Program-made: the position numbers and the translations under genes
Virus record (IMG/VR): IMGVR_UViG_3300030104_005252
Location: 1 to 48,350 of that record
Reading direction: 5' to 3' (one strand)
DNA length: 48,350 bases
From: a virus
Part shown: one piece after another, positions 14,359-20,922 of the stretch
Position numbering within the stretch: position 1 is the stretch's first letter
Layout of the letters: every line of letters starts with the position of its first letter
Notes under the pieces: model-generated
What the model was told of the DNA's origin: nothing
The model's input: the letters and a program-made list of their open reading frames with translations, nothing else
Database searches by the model: none

Positions 14359-15215
14359 TGAACAGGATCCAACTCAAAGCCAAGCTAGATGCTAAGGTTG
14401 CAAACAAAACACTAGGCAAGTTGATTGGTGACGACAGCTATGACTTGATCGTTGCTGGAACCGCAGCCGTTTACAAGCCGGATGGAACGCTGTTGTGCAA
14501 ACTAGTGAAGCGGGCTTTTTCACCGCAACTGCTTGATGAAGCGCGTGACGCCTTGCGCCATCTTAAGCGATACGGTTCAGACAACCGAGGTAAGTACGCA
14601 GGCATGCCTCGTGTAACCCGCCGTAAAGCAGACGGCACCATGAGCAAAACATCAGCAGCACGCAATGTCGCCAGTGCGATCATCGGCTTCTTCGACCGAA
14701 GCCCGCGCATGCCATACTGCCGTCAGACAGCGTTCACAGCGAACGAGGTAGACCGTTGGACGACCATCCTGCCAATGGCTCAGCGCATGAGCGACCTGTT
14801 CCGTGAGCACGTGCCTGATCGTTGGCGAGCGCAGCACCGGATCAGCCAAGGCACTAGCCCTGACTTCGTGATCGAAGATACGGTGTTTACAACACTCACC
14901 GTAAACAACTCTGTGCGAGCGGCAGTGCACCGTGACAAAGGTGATCTAGATGCAGGCTTCGGTTGCATGAACATACTACGAGCCGGACCATGGACCGGCG
15001 GGTTCTTAGTGTTCCCTGAGTTTCGCACAGCGGTGCAGCTTGATGAAGGTGACGCCATCTTCTTCGACCCTCACGAGCTACACGCTAACACGAACTTCGA
15101 TGGCTTGGATGAGGATGATGGCGACTATCGCGTCAGTTGCGTCTACTACTACCGAACCAAGATGCAAGAATGCGGCAGCGCCAGCAGTGAACTCCAGCGA
15201 GCGCGTGACCGCTAG
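14358..15215 (+). CDS. TET/JBP-family 2-oxoglutarate/Fe(II) DNA dioxygenase
   Basis: Oxidises the methyl group of a pyrimidine in DNA (5-methylcytosine in TET, thymine in JBP) using Fe(II), 2-oxoglutarate and oxygen. Counting from the ATG at 14358 (285 aa, overlapping the ParB 3 stop), the metal triad is in VHRDKGD (His191, Asp193) and HELHANT (His242), with the 2-oxoglutarate Arg258 in DYRVSCVYYYR. Between them lie GFGCMNILRAGPWTGGFLVFP and LDEGDAIFFDPHELH, the signature spacing of TET/JBP proteins. The N-terminal ~150 residues are not recognised and may bind DNA or partners. No C5-cytosine methyltransferase is present, so thymine oxidation, as in JBP, is the more economical substrate; this is inference. 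Confidence 0.85.
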   Translation: MNRIQLKAKLDAKVANKTLGKLIGDDSYDLIVAGTAAVYKPDGTLLCKLVKRAFSPQLLDEARDALRHLKRYGSDNRGKYAGMPRVTRRKADGTMSKTSAARNVASAIIGFFDRSPRMPYCRQTAFTANEVDRWTTILPMAQRMSDLFREHVPDRWRAQHRISQGTSPDFVIEDTVFTTLTVNNSVRAAVHRDKGDLDAGFGCMNILRAGPWTGGFLVFPEFRTAVQLDEGDAIFFDPHELHANTNFDGLDEDDGDYRVSCVYYYRTKMQECGSASSELQRARDR

Positions 15216-15239
15216 ACCGAGCAGAATACCCTCAGAACG

Positions 15240-15273
15240 AAAACAAAAGAAAAGACGCCCCGTTAGGAGCGCC
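15240..15273 (-). terminator. Leftward intrinsic terminator
   Basis: On the minus strand GGCGCTCC-TAAC-GGGGCGTC (15273-15254) pairs over eight positions, two of them G-U, and is followed by TTTTCTTTTG. It ends the leftward transcript of the zinc/OB-fold gene whose stop is at 15301, and sits in the short convergent gap after the TET/JBP gene. Confidence 0.7.
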
Positions 15274-15300
15274 TGTTCTGCAAAGCCACCACAGGCCCGT

Positions 15301-16494
15301 CTAGGCTACCACGCTGACCCTGTTGACCGTGGTTTGAGCGATGCCATTGAACTCACCGTGACGCTTTACGGTCGCTTTGACCTTGAATGCGCCGGCTTCG
15401 GCTGCTTCCTCAAAGGATTCCTTACGACCACCGGAGGCCCACCACACCAGGCTGTGACCCTCGGTGCTTCGCAAGCGGTAAAGGCACGACTCACCGTAGT
15501 CGCTGAACGTGACCTTATGACCTTCGAGGATGACATCCAACACGATGCGATCACCAGCCTGACCAACATGCTCGTTGACCCGAGTAACAGCCGCAGCACG
15601 TTGCTCTCGCTGATGACGCTCGTACACGCTAACAGCACTGGCAGCGATACCGAGGTTGCGCCGGGTGACATAATCAGCGGCTAGAACAGACTTGACGTTG
15701 AAGGCGTACTCGCTTTCACCCATGGCAGCCACAGCGTCACGGACCTTTGCGACGATCGCCATCTCAGCGTCAGTCAACTCGACAACCTGACCAAGCATCA
15801 GCATGTCGCTTACACGATCGACGGTAGCCCGGTCATAATCACCAGCGCGATTCCGGCTAACATAGCCATCATCAGCGCAAGCACGAACCGCATAACCGAT
15901 AACGGTATCAGTTGGGAACATCTCGACGCGAGCGCCACCGGACAACCAGCCGTCTTCGCCGTAGCTGTCATCACCTTCGATCATCATGTTGATCCAAGCA
16001 GCCTCAGCGTTCCATGCGTAAGCGGTTGGGCTTTGGCAGCCGAGGAATGACTCAATGCAGGTGGAGCCGACACGGATCATCTGACCGTCTGCACCTTGGA
16101 GGAAATAGATACAACGACGGCTGCGAACCTTGTTGCAGTGCTGGCACATCACGTCAGCCGGCAGCGCAGTGACATCGACACCCGGAGCAACCAAGTCGAA
16201 AGTCTGAACGCCTTGCTGATCCACGTTCAGCCGAGCCATGACTTTCCATTCGCCGTCGACCACAGGAACCGAGCCGGAAACCGTGCACTCGTAAACCATA
16301 GCAAACACCGACACCGGATACCCGTGAGGTCCAGCGAACGACAACTCCTTGTAAACACCCTCACCGACGGTAAGAGCAATCTTCTCACAGCCAAGCCGAG
16401 TTGCACGGCGATTTAGCTCAGCGACTTTTTTCTTCAGCACTGAAACGGCACGACCGGTGAAGCGAGCGGTGGTATTGAAAGCGAGATGAGACAT
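15301..16494 (-). CDS. Predicted zinc-binding and OB-fold protein, 397 aa
   Basis: The start ATG at 16494 is fixed by leader hairpin copy B. Residues about 116-150 contain CQHCNKVRSRRC and then GSTCIESFLG, a Cys cluster that probably binds zinc. The last ~85 residues (DRIVLDVILEGHKVTF, GESCLYRLRS, FKVKATVKRH) look like an OB-fold. Nucleic-acid binding is therefore likely. Similar long proteins with this Cys block occur in phages and plasmids without known function. It sits inside the modification region but on the opposite strand, with its own promoter (P5) and terminator, so it could be regulatory or part of the modification machinery. Confidence 0.7.
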   Translation of the reverse strand: MSHLAFNTTARFTGRAVSVLKKKVAELNRRATRLGCEKIALTVGEGVYKELSFAGPHGYPVSVFAMVYECTVSGSVPVVDGEWKVMARLNVDQQGVQTFDLVAPGVDVTALPADVMCQHCNKVRSRRCIYFLQGADGQMIRVGSTCIESFLGCQSPTAYAWNAEAAWINMMIEGDDSYGEDGWLSGGARVEMFPTDTVIGYAVRACADDGYVSRNRAGDYDRATVDRVSDMLMLGQVVELTDAEMAIVAKVRDAVAAMGESEYAFNVKSVLAADYVTRRNLGIAASAVSVYERHQREQRAAAVTRVNEHVGQAGDRIVLDVILEGHKVTFSDYGESCLYRLRSTEGHSLVWWASGGRKESFEEAAEAGAFKVKATVKRHGEFNGIAQTTVNRVSVVA

Positions 16495-16541
16495 GAGATT
16501 TCCAATCCTCCGGGAGCCGATCCCCGGTTACGGCGTAAAGA
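16495..16541 (-). promoter_or_regulatory. Leader hairpin, copy B
   Basis: Stem CCGGG (16510-16514) with CCCGG (16523-16527), loop AGCCGATC, then GGATTGGAAATCTC to the ATG at 16494. This is the only copy outside the 45.5-48.0 kb and 1.8 kb small-gene clusters. Confidence 0.6.
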
Positions 16542-16549
16542 GCTAAAGA

Positions 16550-16936
16550 CTAAGGGCGAGGCATACCGTTATGATCGAGAACAACACGACGAATACGAGC
16601 TTCAACAACACGAGGCAAACCGAGATGAGCACGAACGTCAGCCTCAACAGCTTCGTAAATCGTAGAACCGGAAAGAACCTCAGTACCACGAACCATAACG
16701 CCTTGACCGGTAGCCATAAGAAGATCAGCCTCACGACGAGCGACACGACGAATAGTAGGACGATCGAGAACGCCGGTCTCAAGAACTTCGTCGAGAACAC
16801 GAATAACAGCGTCGAGAACAAGAGCCTCAGGATTATAACCGACACCATCGAGAGTAAGAGGTTCACGACGAGCCCAAGAGACTACTTTATTACGAGCCTG
16901 AGAAATCTGAAAGGGAGTTACGTTCGAAATATCCAT
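16550..16936 (-). CDS. Hypothetical protein, 128 aa
   Basis: First gene of block P5. The ATG at 16936 has CCGGAGGAAACC upstream. The product (MDISNVTPFQISQARNKVVSW...) is Arg/Val/Leu-rich and helical, with IRRVARREADLLMATG. There is no recognised domain. The coding strand uses many T-ending codons (CGT, GTT, ATT), unlike the rightward genes nearby. Confidence 0.7.
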   Translation of the reverse strand: MDISNVTPFQISQARNKVVSWARREPLTLDGVGYNPEALVLDAVIRVLDEVLETGVLDRPTIRRVARREADLLMATGQGVMVRGTEVLSGSTIYEAVEADVRAHLGLPRVVEARIRRVVLDHNGMPRP

Positions 16937-16982
16937 GGTTTCCTCCGGGAGCTTTTCGGCGTCATTGCCTCTCCACACTCTA

Positions 16983-17011
16983 GTTATGGGGCAGGTTTAC
17001 AAAGAACACAA
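16983..17011 (-). promoter_or_regulatory. Leftward promoter, copy P5
   Basis: TTGTGT (17011-17006), 17-base spacer, CATAAC (16988-16983) on the minus strand. It is followed by the GGCAATGACGCC leader shared with P2 and P3. It lies in the divergent gap between the 128-residue gene and the pyrophosphorylase-like gene. Confidence 0.7.
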
Positions 17012-17084
17012 GCAACAAACCACAAACACGGCAAAAAAGATTAGGCGATCCGCAGACCAGCGGGCGAAAACATCATAACGGCTA

Positions 17085-17112
17085 GGTTTCGATAACAGGC
17101 CAGGCCAGGCCA
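17085..17112. repeat. GGCC tandem and partial hairpin beside P5
   Basis: CTAGG (about 17082-17086) followed by AGGCCAGGCCAGGCCA (17097-17112). No leftward gene ends here, so the tandem is part of the promoter module rather than a gene tail. The rest of the 16937-17183 gap holds P5 and a weak rightward promoter candidate: TGGACA / 17 bases / TAGAAA, ending about 30 bases before the next start. Confidence 0.5.
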
Positions 17113-17183
17113 ACCGCCACTGGACCACACGGACAATGGACAAACGGCGCACCGTTTACTAGAAAAGCAACCGAGGAAATATC

Positions 17184-18383
17184 ATGATTAATTTTAGGCA
17201 CTGCGAACCGTCGCAAATCGGTCGCTACTGTTCGCTCCGCGGGCTAACAGAGCAAGCCGACTTAAAGCCCGGCACGGATTTCCGATGGCCTCAATATCGA
17301 CGTGAAGTATTCCACCGGTTCTACGAGTTTCACCTGCGCTACAGAGCGCACCCTGGCTGCGTGTATTACGTCGTTCCTTATCTTCGTGAAACTTTGGGTT
17401 GGGGTTTAGAAGAAAGTTTATGGTTCGTGTTCCTAAACGGAAACACTCAGAACCCGGTAACATCCTTGCTGATAGCAACCGAGTTCCCTACGTTACAGAG
17501 CGCGCTGCACGGCGATGGAAGGCGTTTAGAGGAATGGTACTGCGCACCTAGCGTCTTCCCGCGCTTGCAGTTCGACACCGACCGTCGCCACCACAAAACG
17601 CCTAGAGTATTCTTGGAGAGCGTCAAAGCCTATGGACGGCTAGTGAAGCTAGGTGGAGGCACGCAACAATCCATGTACGAAGCAGTGATGAACACGTCGG
17701 ATGAGGGAGCCAACTTCGAACGCTGTTGGAACCACGTGATTGACCAATACTACGGCTTCGGTCGCTTGTCATCTTTCAGCTACATTGAATACCTTCGCAT
17801 CTGCGGTTTACCGGTCGACTGCAAGCATCTGTTCCTTTCTGACATGCAGGGATCGAAAAGCCACCGCAACGGAATCTGCCGGGTGATTGGTCGTGACGAC
17901 CTTGATTGGCACGACAGGCTTAACCCGCGCTTCAAAGGTAAATACGTCGACGGTCAGATTGATTGGTTAGCTGACGAGGGATCTGCTCTACTTGCTGAAG
18001 CTAAGGAGCGCGGATCAGGCTCAGACTATGAGCGGGACATCGGTTATTTTACGATGGAATCAGCGCTATGCACATTCAAGTCGTGGCACCGACGCAACCG
18101 ACGCTATCCTAACGTGTACAACGACATGTTCCACGACCGCATCAAGAGCGCTGAACGGCGATGGCGTGACACGGACTTCAGTATATTTTGGAAAGCACGA
18201 GCCGACTGCTTACCCGAACACCTCAGACTGGAGAACAACCCGCGTGACATCGGCTGTAAACCGATAAAGCAGAATCATTATTACGACACGGGTGAACCCG
18301 TGATGATGGACCTAGACTGGGATTGCTTCGCTAACAGCTACAACCGCAAACACAGCGCAGCCTACACACCGAAAGAAGCCTGA
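17184..18383 (+). CDS. Alpha-glutamyl/putrescinyl-thymine pyrophosphorylase-like protein (aGPT-PPlase)
   Basis: Replaces the activated phosphate or pyrophosphate on 5-hydroxymethyluracil in DNA with an amine or amino acid, by analogy with phages carrying alpha-putrescinyl or alpha-glutamyl thymine. Diagnostic segments: RREVFHRFYEFHLRYR (39-54), CVYYVVP (59-65), FVFLNGNTQNPVTS (81-94), QFDTDRRHHK (129-138), YGFGRLSSFSYIEYL (190-204) and ESALCTFKSWHRRNRRYPNV (292-311). FLNGNTQNPVT and the ESALCTFK block are the parts I associate most firmly with this family. Start ATG with GAGGAAATATC. Its 3' end overlaps the kinase gene, which converges on it, by 22 bases. The amine donor cannot be read from sequence. 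Confidence 0.8.
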   Translation: MINFRHCEPSQIGRYCSLRGLTEQADLKPGTDFRWPQYRREVFHRFYEFHLRYRAHPGCVYYVVPYLRETLGWGLEESLWFVFLNGNTQNPVTSLLIATEFPTLQSALHGDGRRLEEWYCAPSVFPRLQFDTDRRHHKTPRVFLESVKAYGRLVKLGGGTQQSMYEAVMNTSDEGANFERCWNHVIDQYYGFGRLSSFSYIEYLRICGLPVDCKHLFLSDMQGSKSHRNGICRVIGRDDLDWHDRLNPRFKGKYVDGQIDWLADEGSALLAEAKERGSGSDYERDIGYFTMESALCTFKSWHRRNRRYPNVYNDMFHDRIKSAERRWRDTDFSIFWKARADCLPEHLRLENNPRDIGCKPIKQNHYYDTGEPVMMDLDWDCFANSYNRKHSAAYTPKEA

Positions 18384-18916
18384 TCGTTAGCAAAAGAAAT
18401 CAGTTCAGCGCCTACTTCATCGATGGAAAGCAGCGACGTATCAAGGTGCAGTCTTCTTTGTTCGTCAAACAGCGCAGTAAACCGAGCGGCTTTAGTAGCC
18501 CGCCCTGCCATCCAAGAGGGGTTTTGCGTATTCTTACGAGCCGACCGACGATCAGATAACGTCTCGTCGTTGCAGGACAGGTGCACGCAAGCAGCTACGA
18601 CGCCATCGACGCACTCGATAGCTGCCTTGGCTCCTTGATGCGAAAAACGATCGCCATCGAAAACGGCAACAGGGAACCGAGGCACAAGATTGCGTCGCCA
18701 AAAGTTTACCGCAGCAGCGCCACCGTTATAAGGCACCGTATCACCACCATCGAAGCTACCTGAACCGTAGTGACCTACTAACGCAATACGACCTGCTAAA
18801 GTCCACTTGGGTTTGGGGTGCAGATCGAAGTAGAACGGCAGCAGTGACCGTAAAGCCGCAGTCTTACCAACGCCAGGTGGACCGACCACAAATAGAGCTA
18901 CGTGTTGAGATGACAT
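18362..18916 (-). CDS. P-loop kinase, candidate 5-hydroxymethyluracil DNA kinase (HMUDK)
   Basis: 184 residues from the ATG at 18916, which lies within the last codons of the PLP gene behind GATCAGGA. Walker A is GPPGVGKT (12-19). GHYGSGSFDGGDTVPYNG (48-65) and VFDGDRFSH (85-93) match the pattern of HMUDK-type kinases, followed by an Arg-rich lid (123-145). The proposed reaction is phosphorylation of the hydroxymethyl group of 5hmU in DNA. This makes the leaving group used by the aGPT-PPlase, whose gene meets it tail to tail. Coupling to the upstream PLP gene suggests joint expression. A general nucleotide kinase is the alternative, but the FDGGDT block argues against it. Confidence 0.8.
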   Translation of the reverse strand: MSSQHVALFVVGPPGVGKTAALRSLLPFYFDLHPKPKWTLAGRIALVGHYGSGSFDGGDTVPYNGGAAAVNFWRRNLVPRFPVAVFDGDRFSHQGAKAAIECVDGVVAACVHLSCNDETLSDRRSARKNTQNPSWMAGRATKAARFTALFDEQRRLHLDTSLLSIDEVGAELISFANDQASFGV

Positions 18917-20016
18917 TCCTGATCCTTGTGTTTCGATCCATCGTCGACAGGTGCAACCGTTGGACAGCGACCGCATTCCTTTTCGAGATACGGACGCAGT
19001 AACGCTAAATCCGGCTCACTGCCAATGATCCAGAACAGCGTGGTCGGCTTGATGAGCGACCGACGACAAAGCGACAGCCACGCCATCACTTTACCCTCGT
19101 ACGTCGGGTGGAACACGATACCGGCATAACTGAACGGAATAGCGGTATGATACCTTACTAAGCGACCGCCTTGCAGGTCGTCGTAATGCAGTCGGTAGCG
19201 AGGTTCACCCTGCGGAGCAAAAGACGGTAAATCAGTTTCAAACATCGGTTGCCAGATACGGTGATTTACACCGGTCAACTTTTCAAACACCGCAAGGCGT
19301 TCGCTGATGAGGCGCATCTTCGTAGGACCGATACCGACAAGCCGTATGTCGGTTAGCATGGGCTTCGGTTTATCCATTGCCAAGCCGTGCAAGATCGAGG
19401 TGGCGCTGTTACACGACCCCGCAGGGATCACCAAGTCAGTGATGTGATCAGGAATATTCTGCGTCTGAAGCGCACCTACCCGGTGGAAGTCGAGCACCGC
19501 TTGATCTTCATGAACGGCGTGATCGAGCGTGATACCATATTCAAGGTAAAACCAACCCTGCTTAGAGCTACTTAAGAGCGTCCGGCACCGTTGCTGAAGC
19601 GACGGGTTATAAGCCGTCTTAGCATGGAAATCTAACTTAGCTCCAAGCCACACAGCCAACCGGACCATCGGGTTGCGCATACAGGCGTCTGGGTGTGTTG
19701 CACCGACGGCAAGCGTGCACGGAATCTCAAAGTGTTTCGACACCGCAGCGCCCATAGCAAGTTGCGGCGACAGAACACTAGCACCCGAAACCAAGCCAGC
19801 AGAGCCACCGGCATCACGGTATCGCTTCACGAGCCAAATCAACTGCCGCAGTTTGGTGCCGTTTATGCCACCGTAACCGAGCGGGGCAAAAGCGTCTTCA
19901 CGTTTGAACCACATATTCCCGGCCTTATGAACCGGAGTAAGGTCACTAAGCCGCTCAGCCCACGATCCAGGCTGATCGGTGATCGAGTGTTGAGTAAAGA
20001 TGCACGGGTCTATCAC
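18898..20016 (-). CDS. PLP-dependent enzyme, fold type II (ACC deaminase/tryptophan-synthase-beta-like)
   Basis: Residues 36-60 (MWFKREDAFAPLGYGGINGTKLRQL) carry the cofactor-binding lysine (Lys55) in the GG-N-G-x-K-x-R-x-L context of fold-type-II PLP enzymes. LVSGASVLSPQLAMGAAVSKHFEIPCTLAVG is the following substrate-loop region, and VIPAGSCNSATSILHG is the phosphate-binding loop. Length (372) is normal. The start is GTG at 20016 with CGAGGAAAC. Such enzymes eliminate, replace or deaminate at the beta or gamma carbon of amino acids. Sharing an operon with the HMUDK-like kinase implies action on the amino acid donor or on the side chain already attached to thymine. The exact reaction is unknown. 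Confidence 0.8.
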   Translation of the reverse strand: MIDPCIFTQHSITDQPGSWAERLSDLTPVHKAGNMWFKREDAFAPLGYGGINGTKLRQLIWLVKRYRDAGGSAGLVSGASVLSPQLAMGAAVSKHFEIPCTLAVGATHPDACMRNPMVRLAVWLGAKLDFHAKTAYNPSLQQRCRTLLSSSKQGWFYLEYGITLDHAVHEDQAVLDFHRVGALQTQNIPDHITDLVIPAGSCNSATSILHGLAMDKPKPMLTDIRLVGIGPTKMRLISERLAVFEKLTGVNHRIWQPMFETDLPSFAPQGEPRYRLHYDDLQGGRLVRYHTAIPFSYAGIVFHPTYEGKVMAWLSLCRRSLIKPTTLFWIIGSEPDLALLRPYLEKECGRCPTVAPVDDGSKHKDQECHLNT

Positions 20017-20111
20017 GTTTCCTCGAATCGACTTATATCTGTGTTGTGGTACCTAGTCTATAGGTTGCTTGGTATACCACCTTCAGTTATTGCAAACACG
20101 AGGAAACCATC
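20017..20111. promoter_or_regulatory. Divergent control region between modification and late genes
   Basis: This 95-base gap separates the leftward PLP/kinase operon from the rightward late operon. It contains GTGGTACC...GGTATACCAC (about 20045-20080), an imperfect inverted repeat with an internal CCTAG/CTATAGG. Possible -10 elements are TATAGA (leftward) and TATTGC (rightward). It is the most likely site for late-gene control, for example by the Mor-like activator. Confidence 0.4.
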
Positions 20112-20579
20112 ATGGGCAAACGAGGACCGCAACCGAAGCGCAAGCCGGCCGGAGCACCGACCAAGTTAAACGTCGAGGTGATAGCACTGCTTACGCAAGC
20201 ATTACGAACCGGTGCTTACGTCGAGACCGCAGTTGCTCACGTCGGCATACATAAGGACAGCTACTACCGGTGGATACGCAAGGGGCGTGAAGAACGTGTT
20301 CGTATCGACGATGGTGGGAAGCCAAGAAAGAGCTATGCTCTTTTCCTACAGTTATACGACGCAGTAGAAAAGGCACAAGCAGCAGCCGAGGTTCGTGACC
20401 TAGCGATCATCAGCAAAGCAGCCGAAGACCATTGGCAAGCCGCAGCGTGGAAGCTAGAGCGACGCAACCCCGGACGATGGGGTCGAACCCGGCACGAGAT
20501 AACCGGCCCTGACGGAGGACCGCTTGCTGTTGCCAACTGGAGCGACCTAATCGCAGCGGCAGCGGACGAGGACGAATAA
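20112..20579 (+). CDS. Terminase small subunit (probable)
   Basis: 155 residues. The N-terminus is basic (GKRGPQPKRKPAG), followed by a helix-turn-helix-like segment, AYVETAVAHVGIHKDSYYRWIRKG, typical of small terminases and terminase-like DNA binders. The C-terminus (WQAAAWKLERRNPGRWG) matches small-terminase tails. It starts the late operon, three genes ahead of the large subunit. The ATG has GAGGAAACCATC upstream. It recognises the packaging site and hands DNA to TerL. Confidence 0.8.
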   Translation: MGKRGPQPKRKPAGAPTKLNVEVIALLTQALRTGAYVETAVAHVGIHKDSYYRWIRKGREERVRIDDGGKPRKSYALFLQLYDAVEKAQAAAEVRDLAIISKAAEDHWQAAAWKLERRNPGRWGRTRHEITGPDGGPLAVANWSDLIAAAADEDE

Positions 20580-20689
20580 TGGAGCACCTAGCGAACTGCC
20601 ACGGTGAGTGGAACTTGTTATTTGCTTTGCTTGGTTCCATACCCGTTATCGGCGCATGGATCATCGGCTTCTGGCATGAGGACGAATGA
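20579..20689 (+). CDS. Small single-span membrane protein, 36 aa
   Basis: The ATG at 20579 overlaps the terminase stop (TAATG). The product has a short polar head, one hydrophobic span (LLFALLGSIPVIGAWIIGFW) and an acidic tail HEDE. Tight coupling on both sides supports a real gene. Confidence 0.55.
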   Translation: MEHLANCHGEWNLLFALLGSIPVIGAWIIGFWHEDE

Positions 20690-20922
20690 TGAAGACCATA
20701 ATCCACGTCAATCAACACGTAATAAAACGGAACACAAAAAACCAAACCGACGACCCGTGTTTGACCGTGAAAACGTACAAAGACAACCGATACGCCAATA
20801 CGGCAGTCATTGTGGACAACGATGGCAACGAACTTGCCCGTGTGGTGTACCGGCCACACAAGCCGTTATCGTGCGGAGCCCGCTGTTGGATCGAAACTCA
20901 ACATGAAGTCCGAACGCAGTGA
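20686..20922 (+). CDS. Hypothetical protein, 78 aa
   Basis: Overlaps both the 36-residue gene and the terminase large gene (ATGATG start, GTGA end). It contains LTVKTYKDNRYANTAVIVDNDGNELARVVY, a beta-rich module common in small phage proteins of unknown role, and CGARCWIET. A second ATG three bases downstream is an equally good start. Confidence 0.6.
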   Translation: MMKTIIHVNQHVIKRNTKNQTDDPCLTVKTYKDNRYANTAVIVDNDGNELARVVYRPHKPLSCGARCWIETQHEVRTQ

